From Flammeovirgaceae bacterium 311 (GTDB lineage Bacteria > Bacteroidota > Bacteroidia > Cytophagales > Cyclobacteriaceae): DNA of 64,000 nt. Below are positions 47,589 through 56,403 of the stretch, piece after piece. Made by a program: the position numbers and the translations under genes. Under the pieces are notes generated by a model. The model was given only the letters and a program-made list of their open reading frames with translations, was not told where the DNA came from and did no database searches. Every line of letters begins with the position of its first letter. Within the stretch, counting starts at the first letter, position 1. The DNA lies in assembly GCA_000597885.1 (NCBI GenBank), contig CP004371.1:6212501-6276500 (forward strand), given 5' to 3'.

Positions 47589-49314
47589 GTCAGTCTGTGC
47601 GAAAAGCACCGCTGTTAAAACTGTTGAATTTTCTTCAGTTTAACAACAGGTTTAGCTAAATTAAGGGATGCACCATCTGACGGGAAGAGATCGTAATCAG
47701 ACTTTTTCAACTAGTCTGGAGGCATCCATATCAGCTGATAATCCAGTTAGGGTCATTGATGCTTTTGTAGATGCACTGCCCCTTTTGGAGATGGGTTTCA
47801 AGGGAGTGGAGCCCAAAGCTACGGGCAGACCCTCTTTTGATCCTGCTCATCTTTTGAAGCTCTACCTGTATGGCTACTACAACAGGATCAGATCAAGCAG
47901 AAAGCTGGAGACAGAATGCAGAAGGAATCTTGAAGTGCAGTGGCTGCTACAGGGGCTCTGTCCTGCCTATCATACCATCGCTGACTTCAGGAAAGAGCAT
48001 CCCCAGCAGCTCAAGCAGGTCTTCAAGGCCTTTGTAGCTTTTCTTAATGATGCTCACCTGCTTAAGGGCAAATATGTAGCCATAGATGGCACAAAGATCA
48101 GAGCAGTGAATTCCAGAAAGAACAACTACAACCAAAAGAAGATAGAGCGCCAGCTTAGCTACATACAAGAAAAGATAGATGATTACTTGGATCTGTTGGA
48201 AGAGGAAGATCAAAAGGAAGCCCATGATGTCAAAGGCTCCAGGGCTGACATCGAAGTGGCTCTTAAGCACCTGGAGAAGCGAAAGCTCAAGTACGAGCAG
48301 ATGGAAAAAGAGGTAGCGCAAAGTGATGACGGACAGGTATCTACTTCAGATAAAGAAAGCAGAGCCCTAATCCAGCACCATAATGTAGTGGAGGTAAGCT
48401 ACAACAGCCAGGCAGCAGTCGATAGCAAACACTGCCTAATCATCCACTACCAGGCCCTCAACAAGAACGATTCTAAAGCACTAGCTCCTACAGCTCTTGC
48501 AGCTAAACAAGCACTAGGAAAGAAAAGAATCACTGTACTGGCTGACAAAGCCTATCATAGCGGAGAACAGCTAAGTGAGTGCCTGGACAATGGCATCATC
48601 ACCATAGTGGCGTATAAAGAACCTGCCAGAGATCCTGTGCCAACTGCTGCTTATTATCTGGAGCAGTTCCATTATGATGAAAAGAAAGACCATTATATCT
48701 GTCCTAAAGGGGAAGTGCTTTCTAGCAATGGGTCCTGGTATGAGAAGCATAAGGTAAGCTTGGAAAAGAAAAATGCTTCTCCTTATATGGTCAAGCATTA
48801 CAAGACCAAAGCCTGCCTTTGCTGTGCAGCCAAGGCGCTATGCACCATAAATAAGGCAGGAAGACTAATAGAACGCTCCGAGCATGCTGGAGTGATCAAA
48901 AGCAACAACCAGAGGGTAATGCGCCAAAAAGAAGTTTATCGTAAAAGACAAGCTATTGTAGAGCATCCTTTTGGTACCATCAAAAGAGCATGGGGCTACA
49001 GCTATACGCTGATGAAGGGACTGAAAAAAGTGGACGGAGAGCTGGGGCTTATCTTTACCTGCTACAACCTTAGGAGAGCTGTGTCCATCCTCTCGGTGCC
49101 TAAGCTGCTCAAACTACTGAAAAGCTACACCAAGTGGCCAGTGGCTGCTTTGTCTTCACTTACAGCGCTTTACCTGATGCTTTTTAGCTAACTTCTACTT
49201 TTTGGAGCGGATAATAGGCAACTTATGAAGCTGCGCTAGGAGTGGCTGAAAATGGGTCTAATAGGAAGCAAAAGCCCCTTTTTTCAAGAGAGAAGAGTTT
49301 TTGCACACTCTGAC
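47589..49314 (+). mobile_element. IS1182-like insertion sequence, copy 1
   Basis: A 1726-bp element with inverted ends gtcagtctgtgcgaaaag and (right end reversed) gtcagagtgtgcaaaaac. It is apparently identical to copy 2 (51097-52822). It is inserted right after ggac of an attC and flanked on both sides by ggac/gtcc attC ends. Confidence 0.88.
47668..49191 (+). CDS. IS1182-family transposase, copy 1
   Basis: A 507-residue transposase. The N-terminal DUF772-like helical region (about 30-120) is followed by an RNase H-fold DDE core with Asp140 (VAIDGTKIRA), Asp293 (VLADKAYHSGE) and Glu432 ([11 protein letters not shown]). A cysteine cluster (CLCCAAKALC) lies before the last acidic residue, as usual for IS1182. 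It looks intact and its sequence equals copy 2, so the element is likely recently active. Confidence 0.93.
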   Translation: MHHLTGRDRNQTFSTSLEASISADNPVRVIDAFVDALPLLEMGFKGVEPKATGRPSFDPAHLLKLYLYGYYNRIRSSRKLETECRRNLEVQWLLQGLCPAYHTIADFRKEHPQQLKQVFKAFVAFLNDAHLLKGKYVAIDGTKIRAVNSRKNNYNQKKIERQLSYIQEKIDDYLDLLEEEDQKEAHDVKGSRADIEVALKHLEKRKLKYEQMEKEVAQSDDGQVSTSDKESRALIQHHNVVEVSYNSQAAVDSKHCLIIHYQALNKNDSKALAPTALAAKQALGKKRITVLADKAYHSGEQLSECLDNGIITIVAYKEPARDPVPTAAYYLEQFHYDEKKDHYICPKGEVLSSNGSWYEKHKVSLEKKNASPYMVKHYKTKACLCCAAKALCTINKAGRLIERSEHAGVIKSNNQRVMRQKEVYRKRQAIVEHPFGTIKRAWGYSYTLMKGLKKVDGELGLIFTCYNLRRAVSILSVPKLLKLLKSYTKWPVAALSSLTALYLMLFS

Positions 49315-49432
49315 GTCCATTAAATATAGCAGATGCCCTTCAGCGGCCCAAGCTGAATGTTCGCAAAGTCAGCCTTCTGCATTGTCAATGGCTGAAAGCT
49401 CTTGGGGCATTTGCTATATTTTGTTGTTGGGG
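49315..49432 (-). other. attC site B (- orientation, cut by IS1)
   Basis: Read on the minus strand: R'' CCCCAAC (49432-49426), spacer aaca, stem aatatagcaaatgcccc pairing with gggcatctgctatattt, then ggac next to IS1. Its R'' complements the cassette start GTTGGGG at 50461-50455. Confidence 0.85.
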
Positions 49433-49514
49433 CTAGTTTTTTATTATTTTATTCCGCCTCACCTTTAAAAGATTAATATTGGAGACTTAGTAAGGATTTT
49501 CTTTCTCTAATCTT

Positions 49515-50438
49515 TTAGTAATCCACTGTAGTCAAACCACCCCTGACTCGATATTCATTGTATCTTCTAAAATATTTCTTCCTCATCACTTCGTGTGAAC
49601 TATCGGGGTTAGTTATCCAACCAGATTTAAGGTAATCTGGGATATACTTTCTCCCATTAGCTAAGCGAACAAAAGTCAAAGTTCTTCTCGATTCAGAAGA
49701 GCTTTCTAGCACGTCTACAACAAGTGTATTAGGCTTAACCTTCTTAAATATCAATACAGGCCAAGTATTATCACTAGTAGTGAAATACAATGTATCCGAC
49801 TTAATGCGATAATTTTGAGAAGATTGTGAAAAACCAGCTATATAGAAGTGAAATGTTGAGGAATCAACTTTGACTTCATGGTATTCATATGGATAGATGG
49901 TCACAGTGTCTATATAATACCAGTTGCCCATTATTTGGCTAGGTGTTATTGCTTCCTTAGTATTGCTACCCAGAGCGACTATAAAATTTATGCTGATGCT
50001 AATGGCAATCAGATTGCCTGTGAGGGTCATCTTGATTGAATCCACATTAAATATTTGCCTCACTTTGGGAATATTAAGAGCAATAAGCAGCACATAATAG
50101 AATACAAAATATGGGACTTCTATAATTCCCCAAAAGTCCACCAATCCCAGAAGATTAGCTATCGTGTAAATCAGGACAACAGTAGGGATTATAAGGGTAA
50201 ATACCCAGCCAACATATTTTCTCTTTATTAGTCCAGCTACCATAAGGATAAGCAGCATAGGTTCCAAGAACATTCCCTCTTGAAGCCGCTCTATATAGAA
50301 GTCAAACTTGTTATCATAGAGTTGACCGAATAAATATCTCCTTTCAAGATATTCATACTGCTGATAGATCACTGTTACTGCTTTTGTAGCAATCAGCAAA
50401 AGTAAAATCAGATAAATTATCTTGAGGGAAAGTCTCAT
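49515..50438 (-). CDS. Cassette-encoded multi-pass membrane protein
   Basis: No known family recognised. The frame opens at a TTG (50450), but ATG 50438 gives MRLSLKIIYLILLLLIATKAV, 17 bases after the cassette's GTTGGGG. The 307-residue protein has about five hydrophobic segments in its first 160 residues, then a soluble region (about 165-300) rich in beta strands (WYYIDTVTIYPYEYHEVKVDSSTFHFYIAG). That region resembles lipocalin-like domains that describe binding of small ligands. It is AT-rich compared with the chromosome, as are most cassette genes here. Confidence 0.75.
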   Translation of the reverse strand: MRLSLKIIYLILLLLIATKAVTVIYQQYEYLERRYLFGQLYDNKFDFYIERLQEGMFLEPMLLILMVAGLIKRKYVGWVFTLIIPTVVLIYTIANLLGLVDFWGIIEVPYFVFYYVLLIALNIPKVRQIFNVDSIKMTLTGNLIAISISINFIVALGSNTKEAITPSQIMGNWYYIDTVTIYPYEYHEVKVDSSTFHFYIAGFSQSSQNYRIKSDTLYFTTSDNTWPVLIFKKVKPNTLVVDVLESSSESRRTLTFVRLANGRKYIPDYLKSGWITNPDSSHEVMRKKYFRRYNEYRVRGGLTTVDY

Positions 50439-50454
50439 CCTTGAGTTCAATTAG

Positions 50455-50580
50455 CCCCAACGTCCGTTGCATTTAGCAGCTGCCCATTCACTGATGGTTG
50501 CTTAGCGTACGCAAAGTACACTGCCTTCAGACAAATGGCAACCCTGCTGCTGGGGCAGTTGCTTAATGCTGTTGTTGGGT
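50455..50580 (-). other. attC site C (intact)
   Basis: 126 bp. On the minus strand: R'' ACCCAAC, spacer aaca, stem gcattaagcaactgcccc pairing with gggcagctgctaaatgc, then ggac and R' GTTGGGG. Both R boxes fit the consensus RYYYAAC/GTTRRRY apart from the first base of one. Confidence 0.9.
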
Positions 50581-50599
50581 TCTGTTTATTATTATTTTT

Positions 50600-51034
50600 T
50601 TAAGGATACGTGAAAGTAAAGTTAGCATTCCTAAACGATTCATAGGAAGGATAAACTTTTCTGACTTTATATAGATTTCTATCACTAATCTCTCGCCACT
50701 CTAATCCTTCTACTTCATCAGGATCGAAGAAGAATACTATATAAAATTCTCCTCTTACATAGAAATCTTCAACCAAAGATGAATAAGATGAAGAACCCGC
50801 CATTGAACCCGGAAATATGTAATTGTTTTTTGTACCATTAAAAGGTCTTAAGTTGGGCTGGTAAGACAAGCAGTCAAGAGTCAAGTTTGTTGTGTCGCTG
50901 GTTCTACAAGGACTCCAATAAATTCCTTTATCAGAATTGTTAACAACTTGTATTCTTATGTCCTTTTCTGGTTCTGTAGGGCAAGCTGTCAATACAAGCA
51001 GCAATAGTAGCAGAATGTAGTTAAGGAATCTCAT
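50600..51034 (-). CDS. Cassette-encoded small lipoprotein
   Basis: A 144-residue lipoprotein (lipobox VLTAC, Cys18) of unknown function. The mature part starts with a beta-strand-rich IRIQVVNNSDKGIYWSPC and contains two conserved-looking cysteines, then acidic VEDFYVRGEFYIVFFFDPDEVEGLEW. The VNNSDKGI opening resembles the immunoglobulin-like starts of other cassette and Bacteroidota lipoproteins, including the one at 55345 (IINNTSDTV). The cassette starts with GTTGGGT (51096-51090) and ends with ACCCAAC in site C. Confidence 0.75.
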   Translation of the reverse strand: MRFLNYILLLLLLVLTACPTEPEKDIRIQVVNNSDKGIYWSPCRTSDTTNLTLDCLSYQPNLRPFNGTKNNYIFPGSMAGSSSYSSLVEDFYVRGEFYIVFFFDPDEVEGLEWREISDRNLYKVRKVYPSYESFRNANFTFTYP

Positions 51035-51096
51035 GGAAATTTATTCAAAATATGCTCCACTTACGTAATGAGAAAGGCCTTCTAATTGAACCCAAC

Positions 51097-52822
51097 GTCA
51101 GTCTGTGCGAAAAGCACCGCTGTTAAAACTGTTGAATTTTCTTCAGTTTAACAACAGGTTTAGCTAAATTAAGGGATGCACCATCTGACGGGAAGAGATC
51201 GTAATCAGACTTTTTCAACTAGTCTGGAGGCATCCATATCAGCTGATAATCCAGTTAGGGTCATTGATGCTTTTGTAGATGCACTGCCCCTTTTGGAGAT
51301 GGGTTTCAAGGGAGTGGAGCCCAAAGCTACGGGCAGACCCTCTTTTGATCCTGCTCATCTTTTGAAGCTCTACCTGTATGGCTACTACAACAGGATCAGA
51401 TCAAGCAGAAAGCTGGAGACAGAATGCAGAAGGAATCTTGAAGTGCAGTGGCTGCTACAGGGGCTCTGTCCTGCCTATCATACCATCGCTGACTTCAGGA
51501 AAGAGCATCCCCAGCAGCTCAAGCAGGTCTTCAAGGCCTTTGTAGCTTTTCTTAATGATGCTCACCTGCTTAAGGGCAAATATGTAGCCATAGATGGCAC
51601 AAAGATCAGAGCAGTGAATTCCAGAAAGAACAACTACAACCAAAAGAAGATAGAGCGCCAGCTTAGCTACATACAAGAAAAGATAGATGATTACTTGGAT
51701 CTGTTGGAAGAGGAAGATCAAAAGGAAGCCCATGATGTCAAAGGCTCCAGGGCTGACATCGAAGTGGCTCTTAAGCACCTGGAGAAGCGAAAGCTCAAGT
51801 ACGAGCAGATGGAAAAAGAGGTAGCGCAAAGTGATGACGGACAGGTATCTACTTCAGATAAAGAAAGCAGAGCCCTAATCCAGCACCATAATGTAGTGGA
51901 GGTAAGCTACAACAGCCAGGCAGCAGTCGATAGCAAACACTGCCTAATCATCCACTACCAGGCCCTCAACAAGAACGATTCTAAAGCACTAGCTCCTACA
52001 GCTCTTGCAGCTAAACAAGCACTAGGAAAGAAAAGAATCACTGTACTGGCTGACAAAGCCTATCATAGCGGAGAACAGCTAAGTGAGTGCCTGGACAATG
52101 GCATCATCACCATAGTGGCGTATAAAGAACCTGCCAGAGATCCTGTGCCAACTGCTGCTTATTATCTGGAGCAGTTCCATTATGATGAAAAGAAAGACCA
52201 TTATATCTGTCCTAAAGGGGAAGTGCTTTCTAGCAATGGGTCCTGGTATGAGAAGCATAAGGTAAGCTTGGAAAAGAAAAATGCTTCTCCTTATATGGTC
52301 AAGCATTACAAGACCAAAGCCTGCCTTTGCTGTGCAGCCAAGGCGCTATGCACCATAAATAAGGCAGGAAGACTAATAGAACGCTCCGAGCATGCTGGAG
52401 TGATCAAAAGCAACAACCAGAGGGTAATGCGCCAAAAAGAAGTTTATCGTAAAAGACAAGCTATTGTAGAGCATCCTTTTGGTACCATCAAAAGAGCATG
52501 GGGCTACAGCTATACGCTGATGAAGGGACTGAAAAAAGTGGACGGAGAGCTGGGGCTTATCTTTACCTGCTACAACCTTAGGAGAGCTGTGTCCATCCTC
52601 TCGGTGCCTAAGCTGCTCAAACTACTGAAAAGCTACACCAAGTGGCCAGTGGCTGCTTTGTCTTCACTTACAGCGCTTTACCTGATGCTTTTTAGCTAAC
52701 TTCTACTTTTTGGAGCGGATAATAGGCAACTTATGAAGCTGCGCTAGGAGTGGCTGAAAATGGGTCTAATAGGAAGCAAAAGCCCCTTTTTTCAAGAGAG
52801 AAGAGTTTTTGCACACTCTGAC
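51097..52822 (+). mobile_element. IS1182-like insertion sequence, copy 2
   Basis: A 1726-bp element identical by eye to copy 1. On the minus strand the attC reads ...CAACGGAC | IS | GTTGGGT, so insertion lies one base from the G^TT recombination point. Confidence 0.9.
51176..52699 (+). CDS. IS1182-family transposase, copy 2
   Basis: A 507-residue transposase with the same amino-acid sequence as copy 1, DDE residues Asp140, Asp293 and Glu432 included. Identity over the full element including ends suggests recent duplication and makes recombination between the copies likely. In direct orientation, 3.5 kb apart, they could delete or duplicate the segment with the two lipoprotein/membrane cassettes. 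Confidence 0.93.
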   Translation: MHHLTGRDRNQTFSTSLEASISADNPVRVIDAFVDALPLLEMGFKGVEPKATGRPSFDPAHLLKLYLYGYYNRIRSSRKLETECRRNLEVQWLLQGLCPAYHTIADFRKEHPQQLKQVFKAFVAFLNDAHLLKGKYVAIDGTKIRAVNSRKNNYNQKKIERQLSYIQEKIDDYLDLLEEEDQKEAHDVKGSRADIEVALKHLEKRKLKYEQMEKEVAQSDDGQVSTSDKESRALIQHHNVVEVSYNSQAAVDSKHCLIIHYQALNKNDSKALAPTALAAKQALGKKRITVLADKAYHSGEQLSECLDNGIITIVAYKEPARDPVPTAAYYLEQFHYDEKKDHYICPKGEVLSSNGSWYEKHKVSLEKKNASPYMVKHYKTKACLCCAAKALCTINKAGRLIERSEHAGVIKSNNQRVMRQKEVYRKRQAIVEHPFGTIKRAWGYSYTLMKGLKKVDGELGLIFTCYNLRRAVSILSVPKLLKLLKSYTKWPVAALSSLTALYLMLFS

Positions 52823-52941
52823 GTCCGTTGAATAAAGCAGCCGCCCATTCACTGCACTTGGCTGAGCGGACGCAAAGCCAGCTGCCTGCATTGTCAATGG
52901 CTGAAAGATAGCTGGGCGGTTGCTTTATTCTGTTGTTAGGT
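52823..52941 (-). other. attC site D (split by IS2)
   Basis: On the minus strand: R'' ACCTAAC (52941-52935), spacer aaca, stem gaataaagcaaccgccc pairing with gggcggctgctttattc, then ggac. IS2 follows, and R' GTTGGGT lies beyond it at 51096-51090. Confidence 0.88.
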
Positions 52942-53372
52942 TCGGTTTATCTTATTTTTTTATCAGCCTTCAGTTTCGTCCAGGTACCGTCACGCCATTA
53001 TTGAAGGTCTTCCTGCGCTACGATTTATATTTAGGTCACCAGCTTTTCATTAACCGATTCAGTATTCAGATTCTGGTGCACTTGAATCAAAGCGTCCGGT
53101 TAACCGTCCGGTTTAGATCGAGCAAGACCTCCATTATCCGTCAAGTTTTAAATGTCTAACTTATCCGGCCAACATCGGTGTCCAGTTACCGACTCGTTGT
53201 GTCAGCCGAGGTCTTCCCTATTTTTATGAGAATCCGAGAAGGCGATTGACTTCGATGGGCCCGCTTGCTTCACCAACTAATCAAGGTCCAGCTACCGGTA
53301 TGATTTTGAGCCAGACGCTGAGAGGGTAATCATTAAAACTCTATCCCTTCTACACCAAACGATTTTAATCGA
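52942..53372 (-). ncRNA. Non-coding cassette, candidate structured RNA (family 1)
   Basis: This cassette between sites D and E has no convincing reading frame on the cassette strand. On the + strand it shows, in order: gtccaggtaccg (52979), gaaggtcttcc (53003), gcaagacctcc (53122), gtcaagtt (53140), gtccagttaccg (about 53179), gaggtcttcc (53208) and gtccagctaccg (about 53285). The duplicated cassette at 54280 has the same motif order with about 50-60 percent visible matching. The middle caagacct is complementary to both outer aggtctt copies, suggesting alternative base pairing. Expression and function are inference. Confidence 0.45.
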
Positions 53373-53498
53373 ACCTAACGTCCATTGAATAAAGCAGGCG
53401 ACCCGGCACCTGCGGTTCATAGAGTACGATAAGTTAACTACCTGCAGCTACAATGGCAACGGAGCTGTGAGGGAGCTTGCTTTATTCTGTTGTTACCT
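53373..53498 (-). other. attC site E (intact)
   Basis: 126 bp on the minus strand: R'' AGGTAAC, spacer aaca, stem gaataaagcaagctccc with gacctgctttattc-type arm, then ggac and R' GTTAGGT. The stop codon TAA of the gene upstream (on the minus strand) lies inside this R''. Confidence 0.88.
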
Positions 53499-54143
53499 GT
53501 CGTTTATTATTTTATTTATTTCACTGCCTACGTCTGAGTCTTTGTACTTCTGCTTATAGTATTCTTCAGCGTCAGCTTTAGGCATCAATTCCATTTCTTT
53601 GTTGCAGCCATTGTAAAAGGAAGCGTCCTGATATATAACCTCTGCTAATAAATTAATCTGTTGATTTATACTGTCACTATTAGTTTGAAGCTTGCTAAAG
53701 CTCCTCCATGTCGAGGATCGTGTCAAGATAATTCCAAGTTCTGGCGTCCAAAAATGGGTCACACATCCGTCTATTACTCCTGGATCACTAGCATATTTGA
53801 ATACCCGATAAAGTCTATCATTGATTTTAAAATCTAGATGGGCTACATAAATAAAGCTATCGGAGGTATCCTTAGCATTGGTTATATATATTGGCTGAAA
53901 AATACTGTCAGCTCTTAGTATATAGCTTACTGTATCTTTTGGATTGATGTATTTTAAGGTATAAATACTGTCTGATACCGAGAAAAGATACTTCGTAGTG
54001 TCCACTGTTAATAACACCTCACTAACCAGCTCAATCTGATAGTTTACATAGGAGTATTTAATAGCCTTTTCTTCAATAAAGCTTTTGTCAGGACTACAAG
54101 CTTGAATTATTAAGCAACATATAAATAGATGTCGTAGCCTCAT
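53493..54143 (-). CDS. Cassette-encoded lipoprotein
   Basis: A 216-residue lipoprotein (lipobox LIIQAC, Cys16) of no recognised family. The mature part is beta-rich (YSYVNYQIELVSEVLLTVDTT, YLFSVSDSIYTLKYINPKDTV) with a C-terminal charged helix (ADAEEYYKQKYKDSDVG). The start codon is 10 bases after the cassette's GTTACCT, and the TAA stop overlaps the attC R'' AGGTAAC. Two paired cysteines (DGCVTHFW and YNGCNK) may form a disulphide. Confidence 0.75.
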   Translation of the reverse strand: MRLRHLFICCLIIQACSPDKSFIEEKAIKYSYVNYQIELVSEVLLTVDTTKYLFSVSDSIYTLKYINPKDTVSYILRADSIFQPIYITNAKDTSDSFIYVAHLDFKINDRLYRVFKYASDPGVIDGCVTHFWTPELGIILTRSSTWRSFSKLQTNSDSINQQINLLAEVIYQDASFYNGCNKEMELMPKADAEEYYKQKYKDSDVGSEINKIINDR

Positions 54144-54153
54144 TTTTAATGAC

Positions 54154-54279
54154 AGGTAACGTCCGTTAAATAAAGCAGGCGACCATTCACAGGTGCTCGC
54201 TTAGTGTACGCAAAGATAGCTGCCTGCATTGTCAATGGCTAAATGCTGGCTGGGAGCTTGCTTTATTTTGTTGTTGTGC
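54154..54279 (-). other. attC site F (intact)
   Basis: 126 bp on the minus strand: R'' GCACAAC, spacer aaca, stem aaataaagcaagctccc, then the ggac-preceded R' GTTACCT. Nearly identical to site G, 526 bp away. Confidence 0.88.
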
Positions 54280-54679
54280 AAGGGCTTTTACCATTTTCAT
54301 CCACTGCCCCTGGCTTCTGTTCAGCTTGCCCTCCAGGTACGATTTATTGATGTTTCAGACGATCTAAAGGTCTACCTGCGACACACCTTTTTCAAGGTTC
54401 ACCTGCGTCACGCTTTTTTGTCAGTTTTGATGAAAGCAGCTTTGTAGACTGCATCCACCAGTTCGGCTTGTTCGTCAACTCTTCAAGACCTTTTTGATCC
54501 TTCGTCAAGTTACAGTCAACCCCTACCGGCATCACTTTCACGTATTCTTGCGCTTTACCCGTCCAGCGAAGGTCTTACCTTTTCTTTCGCTTACATCGTC
54601 AAGTTACCGTCCTCCTGCAGTTTGAGTGATTATAATGCTTTATTGCTACCAGCCATTGCTATGCCAAACGATGGCTCGT
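54280..54679 (-). ncRNA. Non-coding cassette, candidate structured RNA (family 1, copy a)
   Basis: Motif order on +: ctccaggtacg (54331), aaaggtctacc (54366), caagaccttt (54484), gtcaagttac (54504), gaaggtcttacc (54568), gtcaagttaccg (about 54600). This matches the cassette at 52942. Short frames exist on both strands (e.g. a 46-residue minus-strand frame starting MPVGVDCNLTKDQ), but none is supported by the family comparison. The cassette start and end are GTTGTGC and GCACAAC. Confidence 0.45.
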
Positions 54680-54805
54680 GCACAACGTCCGTTAAATAAA
54701 GCAGGCGACCATTCACAGGTGCTCGCTTAGTGTACGCAAAGATAGCTGCCTGCATTGTCAATGGCTAAATGCTGGCTGGGAGCTTGCTTTATTTTGTTGT
54801 TGTGC
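54680..54805 (-). other. attC site G (intact)
   Basis: 126 bp, same sequence as site F apart from R' (GTTGTGC here). R' of this site and R'' of site F are complementary, bounding cassette copy a. Confidence 0.88.
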
Positions 54806-55205
54806 AAGGGCTTTTACCATTTTCATCCACTGCCCCTGGCTTCTGTTCAGCTTGCCCTCCAGGTACGATTTACTGATGTTTCAGACGATCTAAAGGTCTA
54901 CCTGCGACACACCTTTTTCAAGGTTCACCTGCGTCACGCTTTTTTGTCAGTTTTGATGAAAGCAGCTTTGTAGACTGCATCCACCAGTTCGGCTTGTTCG
55001 TCAACTCTTCAAGACCTTTTTGATCCTTCGTCAAGTTACAGTCAACCCCTACCGGCATCACTTTCACGTATTCTTGCGCTTTACCCGTCCAGCCAAGGTC
55101 TTACCTTTTCTTTCGCTTACATCGTCAAGTTACCGTCCTCCTGCAGTTTGAGTGATTATAATGCTTTATTGCTACCAGCCATTGCTATGCCAAACGATGG
55201 CTCGT
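54806..55205 (-). ncRNA. Non-coding cassette, candidate structured RNA (family 1, copy b)
   Basis: A near-perfect copy of the preceding cassette. I noticed two substitutions: t to c in gatttattg/gatttactg, and g to c in ccagcgaagg/ccagccaagg. Period 526 bp, including the attC. The aaggtct/caagacct pairs are intact. Confidence 0.45.
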
Positions 55206-55328
55206 GCACAACGTCCGTTGAATAAAGCAGGCGACCTTCACCGCCCTCACCGAATGTACGAAAAGTTAGACTTAGCATTGTCAATGGCTGAACGTACTAT
55301 GGGAGCTTGTTTTATTCTGTTGTTGTAG
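55206..55328 (-). other. attC site H (intact)
   Basis: 123 bp on the minus strand: R'' CTACAAC, spacer aaca, stem gaataaaacaagctccc with gcctgctttattc, then ggac and R' GTTGTGC. Confidence 0.87.
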
Positions 55329-55344
55329 GTTGTTTTATTTATTT

Positions 55345-55758
55345 TTATTGAAGGTCCTGTTGTTCAATTACAAATCTGCATTGATGTTCCCCATCACAGC
55401 TACTAAAATCTGATGATTGTTCCCAATTCTCCCAGACATGTAGAGGTTTCATCAAGGTCTTACCCCCAGATATTGATACAGTGACTTCCCGACTGTCACT
55501 AAAGCTTTTTCCACATTTGTAAATCTTATTCTTTCCGTCCATATACATTTCTGTATGGGAAAATTGTCCAGATGGAAGTATCACAATAGAATCGGGTATA
55601 CCAAAATGGGGATTACCAATTTGAATTGTCACTGTATCACTGGTATTGTTGATGATGTCCCATTGATAATTCGCTTCAGTTTCCATACAACAGGAATAGT
55701 GGATAAAACCCAAGGCGAGTACAAAGCCTCTTGAAATGCTGCTAGATTGTTTCTTCAT
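55345..55758 (-). CDS. Cassette-encoded probable lipoprotein
   Basis: A 137-residue secreted protein. A weak lipobox HYSC (Cys23) follows a hydrophobic segment; the second cysteine at 24 could also be used. The mature part begins with IINNTSDTVTIQIGNPHFGIPDSIVILPSG, an Ig-like beta start similar in style to the 50600 protein, and contains KCGKSFSD and CDGEHQCRF. It starts 27 bases from the cassette GTTGTAG, and its R'' partner is CTACAAC in site H. Function unknown. Confidence 0.7.
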   Translation of the reverse strand: MKKQSSSISRGFVLALGFIHYSCCMETEANYQWDIINNTSDTVTIQIGNPHFGIPDSIVILPSGQFSHTEMYMDGKNKIYKCGKSFSDSREVTVSISGGKTLMKPLHVWENWEQSSDFSSCDGEHQCRFVIEQQDLQ

Positions 55759-55785
55759 TGGGTTTTCTTAATAACCTACAACGTC

Positions 55786-55830
55786 CATTGAATAAAGCAG
55801 CCGACCATTCACAGGGCTCAATAACAATTG
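55786..55830 (-). other. attC site I (truncated)
   Basis: Only the R' side survives: GTTGTAG, ggac, and gaataaagcagccgacc. The loop and R'' side are replaced after about 55815 by the 5' end of an opposite-strand gene. This is a rearrangement junction. Confidence 0.7.
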
Positions 55831-55831
55831 T

Positions 55832-56395
55832 ATGAGAGCTGCCTTTTACATAATTATACAGGTACTGATACCCTTATCAGCTTATTGCCAAGGTGATAGA
55901 ATAAGATATGAATATCAAGATAGCTATGGCATTATAGAGCTGATACTGAAGACTGATCAAACTTTTTCATGGAAAGAGAAGGGGTACCAGCAGGGAATCC
56001 ATGGAATAAAGCTTGTATCGGGTACTTTCATATCTGAAGGTGATGGTATAAGATTAAATACTGATAAAGCCTACTTCTTCAAGGGCGCTGAATATTTTAA
56101 TTACATTGATGAGGTAGTAATTGACAAATGTTGTGGCATCAAACTCAAGCAATATTCAGCGGCGATAAAAGCGGGTGTAGATTCAGTGACTTCTAAGAAT
56201 TATTATGAACAAGTAGACTTCTGTTTATTGAGTAATATTGAATGCATCATAACTTCTATGCCCTATTTAAAGCATTCTTTTAGACAGAACAATTATTCGA
56301 AGTTTATCTGGACTAACTTTAGAAGGAAAGAGAAAACAATTGTTTTACTCGACGATGACGGTGAGGAAACTCATTTGATACTAGAAAAAAAATAA
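55832..56395 (+). CDS. Cassette-encoded exported protein
   Basis: A 187-residue protein with a signal peptide (MRAAFYIIIQVLIPLSAYCQG; Cys19 could be lipidated). The mature part is beta-rich with YEYQDSYGIIELILKTDQTF and a lipocalin-like rhythm, then a basic C-terminus. It has lost its own cassette start: attC I runs into it, so the upstream cassette end is missing. It is followed by attC J in the same (+) orientation. No family recognised. Confidence 0.7.
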   Translation: MRAAFYIIIQVLIPLSAYCQGDRIRYEYQDSYGIIELILKTDQTFSWKEKGYQQGIHGIKLVSGTFISEGDGIRLNTDKAYFFKGAEYFNYIDEVVIDKCCGIKLKQYSAAIKAGVDSVTSKNYYEQVDFCLLSNIECIITSMPYLKHSFRQNNYSKFIWTNFRRKEKTIVLLDDDGEETHLILEKK

Positions 56396-56403
56396 TAAAC
56401 TGT

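Larger units (their letters stand above)
54161..55212. repeat. Tandem duplication of a whole cassette (526-bp period)
   Basis: Units 54161-54686 and 54687-55212 are almost identical, each holding attC and a non-coding cassette. Unit boundaries coincide with GTT sites, so duplication by cassette reinsertion or unequal recombination is possible. Confidence 0.9.

Noticed and set aside
52920-53159. 79-codon + strand frame in the non-coding cassette
   Set aside because: Begins in attC and opposes the cassette strand; not kept in the related cassettes.
54229-54973. Repeated 72-codon + strand frame (MSMAKCW...)
   Set aside because: It starts inside attC and reads against the cassette orientation; its repetition only reflects the tandem duplication.
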